Made by a program: the position numbers and the translations under genes. A stretch of DNA of 64,000 nt from CAVXSP01 sp963724645 (GTDB lineage: Bacteria; Acidobacteriota; Vicinamibacteria; Vicinamibacterales; SCN-69-37), in contig CAVRVJ010000006.1 of NCBI GenBank assembly GCA_963724645.1, positions 1 through 64,000 of the forward strand, given 5' to 3'. This document shows, piece after piece, positions 10,293 through 19,092 of this stretch. The notes beneath the pieces were generated by a model that had not been told where the DNA came from, did not search any database, and was given only the letters and a program-made list of their open reading frames with translations. Within the stretch, counting starts at the first letter, position 1. Each line of letters opens with the position of its first letter.

Positions 10293-10312
10293 GATTAGCT
10301 AGTCGGCTAATC
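10293..10312. promoter_or_regulatory. Probable operator of the SdpR-like autorepressor
   Basis: GATTAGCTAGTCGGCTAATC has 7-base inverted arms (GATTAGC/GCTAATC) around a 6-base centre. It sits 12 bases upstream of the regulator's ATG. AT-rich palindromes with ATTAGC-type half sites are typical binding sites for ArsR/SdpR repressors. The stop codon of the truncated upstream gene lies inside it (10307-10309). Confidence 0.55.
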
Positions 10313-11205
10313 GATGTCAAGTCGTATGCTCGCCGACAGGCTGATCGCCATATCAAACATCAAACGGGCATGGTCGGCGTAGGCTGCCGGCACGCCCACA
10401 GGGCGATCGAGATCCGGCAAGGCGGGGCGTCCGCCGTCTGCGGCCTCGGCCTTCTCGATGCGCCGCTCCACTTCACGGACGGTCTCGAGATACTGGCCGA
10501 CCCTGCGTGCGATCTTCCGGTCCGAGCTTCTGCTGAAGACGGCTGATGTCTTCGCGGACCGAATCGAGAAGGCTGGCCCGCCTCCGCAATGCGGCCCCGC
10601 GGTCAGCCGAGCTTCCTCCTTCCCGAACAGGCGCTCAAAGACGATGCGCGGGTGGGCTTCGGCGGGAAGCGGCGTCGTGGGCGAGGACCACGAAAGATTG
10701 TTCTGATAGACGCACGCATAACCGTTGTCGCACTGCCCCACTGTCTGGAGCAGATCCATCGACAACTCCAGAGACGGCAGCAGCGTCTGCTGGCCGATCT
10801 GAGCGCCGCCACCTGATCGACCGTCGTTCCGAGGTAATAGTCCGTGCTCTCGGTCCATTTCGCTGTCGCCGCGCTCAGAAAGGCCGCGTTGGACGTGGCG
10901 TGCGTGCCCGGGTACGCGTTCTTCAGCTCGAGGTTGCTGATCACGGTGAGCTCATCCGCGAACGGGGCGAGCGACTGAGCGTGGGTGAAAGCTCGGTCGA
11001 GCCGGCCCTCTCCCTGTGGAACCCACCGGGGAAGGTCGCATCCCATCGGCATGTACACGAAGCCGAGGCGGCGGACCGGCTTGGCTGGTGTCTTGGCCAA
11101 CGCCGTCATCGACGGCACCATGGCGTCGAGCAGCGGAAGGGCCACGGCGGCGCCGATCCCGCGCAGGAACGTCCGGCGCGGCATAGCCATCCTGGTGATA
11201 ATCAT
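10307..11205 (-). pseudogene. DUF1552 protein, truncated at the C-terminus and frameshifted
   Basis: The start ATG overlaps the stop of the DUF1592 gene (ATGA), the usual coupled pair in Acidobacteriota and Planctomycetota. The N-terminus is a Tat leader (MPRRTFLRGIGAAVALPLLD) followed by the DUF1552 motifs FVYMPMGCDLPRWVPQGEG and NAYPGTHATSNAAFLS. After a frame change near 10810 it continues with QNNLSWSS, ERLFG and YLETVREVERRI, and then stops soon after HARLMFDM. Family members run about 150 residues further, so the last third is missing. The join lies at the edge of the sdpR operator, which suggests a deletion or an assembly join. Confidence 0.7.
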
Positions 11206-13604
11206 CGCGAGGTCCTCATCTGAAACGGCTTGCTGTTCACGACTCCAAGAATGATTGAGGAGATGCGGAAATTCTGCGCCCGCGCGTCGCGCACGATTGT
11301 GCGGATCGCGGGCTCATCGTAGTACTCGACGCCTCGTCCCGACGCGTAGGTCAGGAGCTTCTCGGCCAGAGTGCTCACGAACAGCTCCGGCCGTCGCAAC
11401 AACGCCGCTTCAAGTCCGTCGACATCGGCAAACTGGCTGCCGTCGGGAAGGCCTCCAGAGGCATCAATCGGCGCGCCGCCTTCGACCGAGCGCCTGCGGC
11501 CGACCGCATCGAACTTCTCGAGCGACAGGCCCACCGGATCGATCACGTTGTGACACGCGCCGCAGATCGCATTGTTCCGGTGCTCCGCCAGCCGCGCGCG
11601 GCCCGAGAGGCTCCCATCCACCGTGTTGTCCTTGAGCGCCGGCACGTTGGGAAGCGGAGGCGGCGGCGGAGTGCCAAGCAGATTGTCGAGGATCCATTTG
11701 CCGCGCAGGACCGGCGACGTCCGCGTCGCATACGACGTGACGGTCAGAATGCTGCCCTGGCGAAGCAGGCCGCCTCGCCAGCTGTCTTCGTCGAGCACGA
11801 GACGCCTGAAGCGGCTGCCGTACACGTGCGGGATGCCGTAGTGCTTCGCCAGCCGTTCGTTGACGAACGTGTAATTCGCCCTCAGCAGATCGAGCGCGCT
11901 CCGATCCTCGCGAAGGACGCTGTCGACGAAGAGTTCGGTTTCCTGGCGAAAAGCCTGCCGGAGGTTGTCGTCGAAGTCCGGAAACAGCCGCATGTCCGGT
12001 GTGATCGAGTCGAGATTCCGGAGGTGCAGCCACTGTTCGGCGAAGTTGCTTACGAGCGCCTTCGAACGGGCGTCGGCCAGCATGCGCCGCACTTGCCGTT
12101 CGAGCACGGCCGCCTCGTGGAGCCTTCCGGCAACGGCCGTGGTGAGCAGTTCCTCGTCCGGAATGCTGCTCCAGAGAAAGAAGGAGAGGCGGGACGCGAG
12201 CGCGAGGTCGCTGACTCGATACGGCGTGTTGGCTGGGAGGCCCGCGGGATCCTGTTCGACGCGAAACAGGAATTGAGGGCTCACGAGCACGGCCGACACG
12301 GCCATTTCAATGCCCGCGTCGAAATCTCCCTCCGCGCGCGCGGTCCGGTAGAGCGCCAGCGGCCCTTGCAAGTCGGCAGCCGTCACGGGCCGTCGATAGG
12401 CCTTTCGCGCCAGCGCCGCGAGAATCTGCCGGGCGCAGCGATCTTCCTGCTCGGGACTCGCCGGGCGCGACACGAAGATCCGGCGGCGGCTCGGCGAGTC
12501 GCCCGCACCTTTGGCCGCGTACGGCCCAATGATCGAGACCTCGTAAATCGCCGGCTGGATCCTCGGATGGCGGTAGGAATTGAAATGCGCCTGATAGGGC
12601 TGTCGCGGGGTTTCCAGCAGGTCGGTCGGCTTCTTCAGAAATGCCACCCCGATGACGTGCGGGCCGGCGCCGACCGGCACGCGGATTCTGAGATGCTGGT
12701 CGACTTTTTCGTGGGAAGGTTGTTCGGTGTCGGAAAGCCCGGCCTCGCGCTGAGGAGGTTTGACCGTGAACACCTGCACCCGTTCCCGATCCAGCAGCAG
12801 TTCGAGATCGTGGGGTTCGCCCAGGCCCTCGACCTTCTCGTCGCGGTCGCGGCGCAGTCGAATCTGAATCTCGTACTCGCCGTTCTGGGGGAACGTATAT
12901 GGAACCACCACCCCGCCGCGTGTGCCGATCGGCAAGCCCTCGAGGTGCTCTTCCTGGGTGAGGTCCGGAGGAATCCTGATGGTCTCGCCGCCGGGAGATC
13001 GGCTTGGGCGTCCCACCGCCAGGCGACTGATTTTCTCCGCCGCTGAGATATAGCGTTCGAGCAGCGTCGGCGACAAACCCCCGACCGTCACATTGTCAAA
13101 GCCATAGCTGGAATCGTCGGCGGGCAACAGCGAGGTGACGTCGACATCGAGCGCGAGCAGATCGCGAACGGCGTTCTGGTATTCCGTGCGCGTGAGCCGC
13201 CGGATCGTCGCGGTCCGGCCAGGATTCGGATGCGCCTCGGCGGCGCGGTCGAGCGTCGTCTCCAAGTACGACGTAACCGCGTCGTAGGTGGCCTCGTCCG
13301 GGCGCCACTCCCCAATCGGCGGCATCTGCCGGGTGCGAAGCTTCCGGACGACTTTCTCCCACACGTCCGGGTGCCTGGCGACATCGTCGGTCGCAACGGC
13401 CTCCAGCGACAACCCCGCCTCCCTCGTCGCATCGTCGTGGCAATAAAGGCACGACCGATCCAGGAGCGCGAGGTGCGGGGCGGCCGCCGGCGACGGAGCC
13501 TTCGGTGGCTGCTGTGCCTGCAGGGTAAACCGGAGGCCGCCGGCCACCAGCAGACCCACCAGCCCGACCAGGATCGCCATCCTGCGGGAGCCGGATAGAT
13601 GCAT
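11202..13604 (-). CDS. DUF1592/DUF1588/DUF1585 secreted haem protein
   Basis: An intact protein of 800 residues. A signal anchor (AILVGLVGLLVAGGLRF) leads into a cytochrome-c-like motif (CLYCH, about residue 52). DUF1587 (RLTRTEYQNAVRDLLALDVD), DUF1592 (PVTAADLQGPLALY to FFLWSSIPDEELL), DUF1588 (WRGGLLRQGSILTVTSYATR) and DUF1585 (SLEKFDAVGRRR) follow. A second haem-like CGACH lies near residue 700. Family members are exported and predicted to be membrane-attached. They are often linked to complex polymer use but have no proven reaction. The gene is coupled to the DUF1552 gene downstream. Confidence 0.85.
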   Translation of the reverse strand: MHLSGSRRMAILVGLVGLLVAGGLRFTLQAQQPPKAPSPAAAPHLALLDRSCLYCHDDATREAGLSLEAVATDDVARHPDVWEKVVRKLRTRQMPPIGEWRPDEATYDAVTSYLETTLDRAAEAHPNPGRTATIRRLTRTEYQNAVRDLLALDVDVTSLLPADDSSYGFDNVTVGGLSPTLLERYISAAEKISRLAVGRPSRSPGGETIRIPPDLTQEEHLEGLPIGTRGGVVVPYTFPQNGEYEIQIRLRRDRDEKVEGLGEPHDLELLLDRERVQVFTVKPPQREAGLSDTEQPSHEKVDQHLRIRVPVGAGPHVIGVAFLKKPTDLLETPRQPYQAHFNSYRHPRIQPAIYEVSIIGPYAAKGAGDSPSRRRIFVSRPASPEQEDRCARQILAALARKAYRRPVTAADLQGPLALYRTARAEGDFDAGIEMAVSAVLVSPQFLFRVEQDPAGLPANTPYRVSDLALASRLSFFLWSSIPDEELLTTAVAGRLHEAAVLERQVRRMLADARSKALVSNFAEQWLHLRNLDSITPDMRLFPDFDDNLRQAFRQETELFVDSVLREDRSALDLLRANYTFVNERLAKHYGIPHVYGSRFRRLVLDEDSWRGGLLRQGSILTVTSYATRTSPVLRGKWILDNLLGTPPPPPLPNVPALKDNTVDGSLSGRARLAEHRNNAICGACHNVIDPVGLSLEKFDAVGRRRSVEGGAPIDASGGLPDGSQFADVDGLEAALLRRPELFVSTLAEKLLTYASGRGVEYYDEPAIRTIVRDARAQNFRISSIILGVVNSKPFQMRTSR

Positions 13605-13612
13605 TTCTCGGC

Positions 13613-13641
13613 ATCATACGCGCCAGATTCGCAACAGTCGA
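13613..13641 (-). promoter_or_regulatory. Possible sigma-70-type promoter for the DUF1592 gene
   Basis: On the minus strand TCGACT and TATGAT are 17 bases apart, and the -10-like box ends 9 bases before the start codon of the DUF1592 gene. The transcript would then be nearly leaderless. The 262-base gap 13605-13866 otherwise shows no gene that I can support. Confidence 0.35.
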
Positions 13642-13866
13642 GATTGATCCGCGGGCCTCGATCCCTGCGGGGCCCCGAGGACGCGGCGTCACTTCCCTCG
13701 TGGTTTGAGGGCCCGGCGGGCGTGTCGGCAAGCGATCCGAACCCCTCGGCCGGCGCGTTCGCGACGATCTCGGCGGTGGGCTGATGCGCCACCACCGCCG
13801 GCTCAGAAGGTCCAGCGAACGGCCAAGCCCGGACACACGAGGTATAGAGTACGTGCAGTGCGTGCG

Positions 13867-14779
13867 ATGAAGCGCCGCGAGTTCCTGATGTGCACGGCCG
13901 CGGTCGCCGGTCTGGCGACCGAAGGAGGTCCCGCCCGGCTGTTCGCTCAAGCCGGCGACCCGGCGAAGCTCAGCCGGATCGCGATCATGACGTTGAATTT
14001 CACGAACCTGCTCAAGACCCCGGGCCAGCCCGACAGCCCGGAGCGCACGCTCGACCTGCTCGACCTGCCGGCGATGTACGCAGACACCTACGGCGTGCAC
14101 AACATCGAGCTGCAGCACTATCACGTCGGGTCCACGGAGATGTCTGTACGTCGCGGAACTACGGCGCCGCATCGACCGCGCGAAATCGAAGACGACCCAG
14201 GTGGTGGTCGAGTTCGGCGCGCTCAACATCTCCGCGCCGGACCACAACTTTCTGCCGCGGCTGCAGACGATCGACCTGACGAAGGTCTGGATCGATCGCG
14301 CGGCCGTCCTGGATTGCCCGCGGATCATGGTGAATCAGGGCCAGCCGGGCGCGGAGAACCGGGCGCACGCCGTCGAGACGCTCCAGGCCATGGTGAAGTA
14401 CGGCGAATCCAAGGGCGTGAAGGTCACCATGGAAACCCGCGGCAGCGGCGCGACAGCCCAGGCGGCTCCTGGCGCGGCACCAGCACCCGCGGAGCCTGCC
14501 TGGGTGCTGCTGAACGACATCGCCCGCAGTGCCGGCGCCTACATCAACATCGACCTCGGCGGCATCGGCGCGCGGTCGCAGGACGAGTTGCACGCCGCCC
14601 TGAGGGGACTCCTCCCGTCGTCGTCCGGCAGCATGCACGTCAGGCTGAGCGCGAGCTGGGATTTGACCGCCGCGCTGAAGTTCATCGAAGCCCAGGGCTA
14701 CACGGGCCTCTATTCGATCGAGGCCCGCGGCCACGACGCGACGCGCGCCATCTACAACACGATTCTGGCGAGCATCTAG
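13867..14779 (+). CDS. Tat-exported TIM-barrel (xylose-isomerase-like) protein, one frameshift
   Basis: The ATG at 13867 starts MKRREFLMCTAAVAGLATEG, a Tat leader. The barrel follows, with IAIMTLNFTNLLK, LLDLPAMYADTYGVHNIELQ, then after a frame change near 14160 VVVEFGALNISAPD, LDCPRIMVNQGQPG, VKYGESKGVKVTMETRG, YINIDLGG and a final GYTGLYSIEARGHD. This resembles the sugar phosphate isomerase/epimerase superfamily (AP endonuclease 2 fold). The metal-binding acidic residues of working enzymes are only partly visible. The function is unknown. About 300 residues is normal for the family. Confidence 0.65.
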
Positions 14780-14901
14780 CGGCGGCCCGCGCGGCGCCGG
14801 CTTTCTCTTCATTCAGGCGCCGCCCGATCTTGCGCGGCTCGACGGGGGCGCGCAGTAGTTCCTCTCGCCTCACGGCATCCGGTCCGAGTCGCGTTGCGGC
14901 A

Positions 14902-15789
14902 TTATGGAGAGACCGCAGCCAGCCTGCGGCGCTTCCCTTGCGCGTAGATGAAATACAAAGCGCCGGCGATGTTCACGCCGACAACCGTTCCCCCGACTCT
15001 TGCTGTAAATGCCACAGGGTTCGCCACCGTGATCACCGGGAAGACGGAGAGCACCACATAGAGCGCCGTCGTCGAAAATCCGAGAATTGCTGCGAGCCGC
15101 ACGCCCCAGGAAGGCTTCTCGCCGCGTCCCAGCAGAGGAATTGCGAACATCAAGAGGTACGTCAGCCCGTACAGGATCACGGCTGCGTTGCCCATCAGTT
15201 GGATCGCTTCCTGGCTGCCGACCCCTGCGCTGCCGGCAAGCAACGCGACAATGGTCAATAAACCGATGAACAAGATGGCGCCGGTGGGAGTCTTGTAGCG
15301 CGGGTGCAGCCGGCTGAACCACGGCGGCAACAAATGGTCCCAACCGGCGACCATGGGAAGCCGTGTCGTGGCGTTGAAAATCAGACTCACCTGTGTGATA
15401 CGGCCCAGAAAGAGAGCCAGAAGAATGGCCGGCGACAGCCATCGGCCTGCGCTCCAACCATTCGTGCCGCGGCTGACGATTTGCGCTATCGGCGAAACGA
15501 GATCGATATCTGCCGGCGGCGTGAATACCAGGACGCAGGCCGTTCCTGCGATGAACATCGTGGCAATCAGCGGCGCCGCCAGAAGCTAGAAGAGAACTAT
15601 CGCGGCCAGCCAAAATACGATGTTCGAGGGCCCCAGTTTGGCTGCGTAACCGATCCAGGTGAGCCCCACGATGTAGAGGATCTGGGTCAGCACCAAATCG
15701 CGCAGACGAAGCTCTTTCTTGAGTTCGGCGCTATGCAGCTCGACCAGGTGCTCGGCTTCGATGAACCGTTGCTCGTCGGCATTCGGCAT
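14902..15789 (-). pseudogene. APC-family amino-acid permease with internal deletion
   Basis: The N-terminal piece (LRLRDLVLTQILYIVGLTWI, then FWLAAIVLF) is a normal start of an acidobacterial APC permease. It ends at an in-frame TAG (15588-15586). The frame then continues with LLAAPLIATMFIAGTACVLV, which belongs much later in such proteins, and runs to a normal C-terminus. Roughly 180-200 residues, about five helices, are missing between the two pieces compared with the usual 480-500. This is either a real deletion that left a dead gene or an assembly collapse. Confidence 0.65.
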
Positions 15790-15921
15790 GTGCGCTCCAG
15801 ATGCGTGGCCCTGCTGCGAAATGGCGCGGATTCTAACACCTCAGGGTCTTGCACAAATTGAATCGATCGGCCCGCGCCGCGTCACGGCCCGGTGTCCTGA
15901 TGGGTATAAGATGCGCGAGTT

Positions 15922-16623
15922 GTGACCGACCAACCTCGTCCCCGCCCCTCCAGGTTCTCGCGGCGCGAATGGCTGAAGCGCGCTGGATGTGTGAGCGCGG
16001 CCGCAACCGTCGTGCCGATGAGCGCGCTGGTTCGGAGGCGGCCGACAGGCCTGCCGCCAATCGCGCCAGCCGAGACGCTCGAGACCCTGACGGCTGCAGA
16101 AGCCGAGACGCTTGGGGCAATGGCCGCTCGATTGATTCCAAGCGACGAGGCGGGGCCGGGCGCGACCGAAGCGCACGCTGCGGCATACATCGACCGGGCG
16201 CTGGGTGACGCCCTGGCGGCCTCACGCGACGCCTATCGAAGCGGGCTCGCGGCCGTCGACGCGTACGCGCGAGCCACGAAAGGCGCGCCCTTCGCGCGGC
16301 TCTCGCACGCCGATCAGGATGCGGTTCTGAGCGACCTGGAACAGGGCGTCGCCACGGGTTTCTCGCCGGGTTCGGCCGCGTTCTTCACGCTCGTGCGCAC
16401 GCACACGATGCAGGGCACATTCTGCGACCCCTATTACGGCGGCAACGCGAACTTCGTCGGGTGGGATTTGATCGGGTATCCGGGCATCCGGCTCGCGGTC
16501 AGCGCCAGCGATCAGCAGCTCACGCCGAAGCCGGCGCCCACGCACAAGTCGGCGTACGAGGACGACATGTTCTCGAAGCCGACGAGGACCAACGCCAACG
16601 GCAGGCGCTCCGATGGCGATTAG
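15922..16623 (+). CDS. Gluconate 2-dehydrogenase subunit 3-like protein
   Basis: The GTG at 15922 opens a Tat leader (SRREWLKRAGCVSAAATVVP). The mature part contains LTAAEAETLGAMAARLIPSD and, near the end, GTFCDPYYGGNANFVGWDLI, the hallmark of the gluconate 2-dehydrogenase subunit 3 family. These small subunits partner a flavin-binding GMC subunit and carry it across the membrane by the Tat route. The GMC gene follows with an 11-base overlap, which supports a two-subunit periplasmic dehydrogenase. The sugar or alcohol substrate is not known. Confidence 0.8.
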   Translation: MTDQPRPRPSRFSRREWLKRAGCVSAAATVVPMSALVRRRPTGLPPIAPAETLETLTAAEAETLGAMAARLIPSDEAGPGATEAHAAAYIDRALGDALAASRDAYRSGLAAVDAYARATKGAPFARLSHADQDAVLSDLEQGVATGFSPGSAAFFTLVRTHTMQGTFCDPYYGGNANFVGWDLIGYPGIRLAVSASDQQLTPKPAPTHKSAYEDDMFSKPTRTNANGRRSDGD

Positions 16624-18319
16624 CTTGAAAAAGACCGACGTTGTGATCGTGGGCCTGGGTGCGACGGGCGGCGTCGCGGCCTTGCCGCTCGCGCGCGCCG
16701 GACTCGAGGTGATCGGTCTCGAAGCCGGCCGATGGCACACGCTCGCTGACTTCTCACCGGACGAGCTTCGCAACAACGTCCGCGGCTGGCCGCACGCCGT
16801 GCAGAAAGCGAACCGGGAGATCCCCACCCATCGGGCGAACGCTTCCGCGCCGTACTCCCCGCGGCTCGCCGTTCATCCCATGATGAACGCGGTGGGCGGT
16901 ACGTCTCTGCACTACTGGGCGCAGAGCTGGCGGCTCAATCCCTGGGATTTCAAAGTCGTCAGCGAAACCACCCGCCGCTACGGCGCCTCGCGGGTGCCGC
17001 GCGGCTCAACCGTTGAAGATTGGCCGCTCAGCCTCGAGGAGCTCGAGCCGTACTACGACCAGGTCGAGCGCGAGATCGGCGTCTCGGGAAAGGCGGGCAA
17101 CCTCAGTGGCAAGATCGACGCGCGCGGCAATATTTTCGAAGGCGCGCGGAGGCGTGAATACCCGATGCCACCGTTGAGGAGCACGGGGTTCACCGCGATG
17201 ATGGCGGACGCCGCGCGCACGGTCGGCTGGCATCCGTTTGCCGGACCCGCGGCGATCAACTCGCGTCCGTACGAGAACCGCGCCGGCTGCATGTACCACG
17301 GCTACTGCAATCGCGGTGGCTGCCACGTGAACGCGAAGGGATCGACGCTCGTGACCACGATTCCCAAGGCGCAAAGGACGGGACGCCTGAAGGTGGTCGC
17401 TGAAGCGACGGTGACGAGGATGGAGGTCGACACGAACGGCCGCGTGAGCGGCGTAACGTACCTCAAGGACGGCCAGGAATACCTTCAACCGGCCACCGCG
17501 GTGTTACTGGCGGGCTATGTCTACGAGAACGTGCGCCTGCTCCTGTTGTCGAAGTCCAGGGCGTACCCAAATGGACTCTCGAACAACCACGGTCAGGTCG
17601 GCCGGCACTATTTCAGCCACAACCTCGGCGGCGGCGTCACGGCACTGTTTCCGCACGATCTGAACGCGTGGTACGGTCTGCCGGCGCAGGGCACGGCCGT
17701 CGACGACTGGGCAGACGACAACTTCGATCATTCGAGCGTCGACTTCATCGGCGGCGGCAACATGTACGTTTATTCGGATCGGCGGCCGATCGCCGCGGCG
17801 AACATGAGCACGTTCGGCAAGGCGCCGCAGTGGGGATCGGCGTGGAAAGCGTTCGTCAAGACGAACGCCGATCGTTGGAACGGCGCCTATCTGCAGAAGA
17901 CGACGCTGCCTTACGAAGACAACTACCTCGATCTCGATCCTGTCGTGAGGGATCCGCTCGGATTACCCGTCTGCCGGATCACGGCGGAGTTCAAGGACAA
18001 CGAACGGAAGATCGCGGCGTTCGTCCAGGACAAGATGGTGCAGTGGTTCGAGGCGGCGGGCGCCATCGCGATCGAGAAAGGAAGCGTCGGCGCCATGGGA
18101 CCGTCGTCGCACGCGTACGGCGGTACGCGCATGGGCGACAATCAAGAGACGAACGTCGTGGACCGCTGGGGCTTTTCGCACGAGGCGCCGAACCTCGGAA
18201 TTCTGGGCGCCTCCGTCATGGGCACGAGCGGCGCGCGAAATCCGACGCTGACCGTGCAGGCGCTGGCCTGGCGCACGGCCGATCGCCTCGCCAGGAACTG
18301 GAAGGCGATCGCGAAATAG
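16613..18319 (+). CDS. GMC-family flavin oxidoreductase (dehydrogenase large subunit)
   Basis: 568 residues with no signal peptide of its own, consistent with export together with its Tat-tagged partner. The FAD-binding motif is VVIVGLGATGGVAALPLARA (residues 9-28). MMNAVGGTSLHYWAQSWRLN is the second FAD segment, AGCMYHGYCNRGGCH is a Cys-rich loop seen in gluconate dehydrogenase-type members, and MGPSSHAYGGTRMGDN plus SGARNPTLTVQALAWRTAD form the C-terminal active-site region with its His/Asn pair. It oxidises a sugar or alcohol in the periplasm and passes electrons to a cytochrome. The exact substrate cannot be inferred. Confidence 0.85.
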   Translation: MAISLKKTDVVIVGLGATGGVAALPLARAGLEVIGLEAGRWHTLADFSPDELRNNVRGWPHAVQKANREIPTHRANASAPYSPRLAVHPMMNAVGGTSLHYWAQSWRLNPWDFKVVSETTRRYGASRVPRGSTVEDWPLSLEELEPYYDQVEREIGVSGKAGNLSGKIDARGNIFEGARRREYPMPPLRSTGFTAMMADAARTVGWHPFAGPAAINSRPYENRAGCMYHGYCNRGGCHVNAKGSTLVTTIPKAQRTGRLKVVAEATVTRMEVDTNGRVSGVTYLKDGQEYLQPATAVLLAGYVYENVRLLLLSKSRAYPNGLSNNHGQVGRHYFSHNLGGGVTALFPHDLNAWYGLPAQGTAVDDWADDNFDHSSVDFIGGGNMYVYSDRRPIAAANMSTFGKAPQWGSAWKAFVKTNADRWNGAYLQKTTLPYEDNYLDLDPVVRDPLGLPVCRITAEFKDNERKIAAFVQDKMVQWFEAAGAIAIEKGSVGAMGPSSHAYGGTRMGDNQETNVVDRWGFSHEAPNLGILGASVMGTSGARNPTLTVQALAWRTADRLARNWKAIAK

Positions 18320-18332
18320 AACGGGACCCTGG

Positions 18333-18863
18333 TCAGCGTCTCAACGCTGCTTCCAGATCGGTCATGTCCGCGTCCGCCAACGCAGGAGAGAAGTGCTTGA
18401 GCCGCGGAAGGATGTCGGTTGTCCCGAAGTACTCTTGCGCGCAGCCGGCGTGAATGAAGCCGCTCGGCACGAATCGACCTTCTTCGTAATAGGCGAGACC
18501 AATGCGCCACGTATCCTTGGCGATCGGCTCGCGGCATGACCGGCAGGTCGCGCGTCCGGTCGGCGCGCGCTCGGCGGCACGCACCCGAGGCAGCCGCTCG
18601 TGGGCCGCGCCCTGCGACGCGTCGCGTTCGAGCGTCTCGCGCCCGTCGACCGGCTCGGCGCTCGACGGCAGCGTTTGCAGAAAGGCTTCAGGGCGCGTCA
18701 GGGCCCCGCATCCGACGTGATACCAATGCGTCGTCTCGCTGCCGTCGTCGCCAAAGGGATTGGGCACGCGCTCGCCAAAGCGAAGGGCGCCGGTTCCGAT
18801 GGACGCTCCGCACGCTCGGCACTTCGCACGGCCGGTCGGAGCGCGTTCGATGACGTGCGGCAT
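18333..18863 (-). CDS. Protein with two PARP-type zinc fingers
   Basis: A 176-residue protein with two similar modules. Module one has CxxC at residues 15/18 and HxxC at 49/52, with ALRFGERV and THWYHVGC between. Module two has CxxC at 107/110 and HxxC at 138/141. Each is preceded by ERAPTGRA. Spacing, the basic GRAxCRxC start and the W/F-x-H-x-x-C end fit the PARP-type (zf-PARP) nick-binding finger of eukaryotic PARP1 and DNA ligase III. No catalytic domain is present. It probably binds damaged or nicked DNA. It could also be a protein-interaction module. Confidence 0.65.
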   Translation of the reverse strand: MPHVIERAPTGRAKCRACGASIGTGALRFGERVPNPFGDDGSETTHWYHVGCGALTRPEAFLQTLPSSAEPVDGRETLERDASQGAAHERLPRVRAAERAPTGRATCRSCREPIAKDTWRIGLAYYEEGRFVPSGFIHAGCAQEYFGTTDILPRLKHFSPALADADMTDLEAALRR

Positions 18864-18881
18864 CTGTCGATCCCAACTCGA

Positions 18882-19037
18882 TCATGCCGCAGATCGTCGA
18901 ATCGTTGGTTTGCGCCCGCCACGTCGCGGCCCGTGCGTGGGGTCCCGGGCGCGGTATTCCTCGCCCATTCCACCGGCGCCGATGAGGGTGACTATTTCGT
19001 AGGGGCCGAGCTGCGATCCGGGTGCGAGGTCTGGCAT
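18882..19037 (-). pseudogene. N-terminal stub of a PknB-type serine/threonine kinase
   Basis: A 51-codon frame opens with MPDLAPGSQLGPYEIVTLIG and AGGMGEEYRARDP, the glycine-rich loop of acidobacterial PknB-like kinases. It then ends at 18882. In the neighbouring frame GRDVA, the next kinase motif, can be read once, after which similarity is lost. No catalytic loop exists. The stub ends 18 bases before the zinc-finger gene starts, so the kinase was probably cut when that gene or segment arrived. Confidence 0.55.
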
Positions 19038-19092
19038 GGAGCCGGGGAGATTCTAGTCTGAGTATGATGTGAGGCGTCGCCGAGCTGTGACC

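Noticed and set aside
11550..13046. Plus-strand open frame of 498 codons
   Set aside because: Shadow of the DUF1592 gene. Its composition follows the third-position GC of the real gene.
13599..13784. Small plus-strand ORF of 61 codons
   Set aside because: No ribosome binding site, no similarity I recognise, and it overlaps the promoter-like region of the DUF1592 gene.
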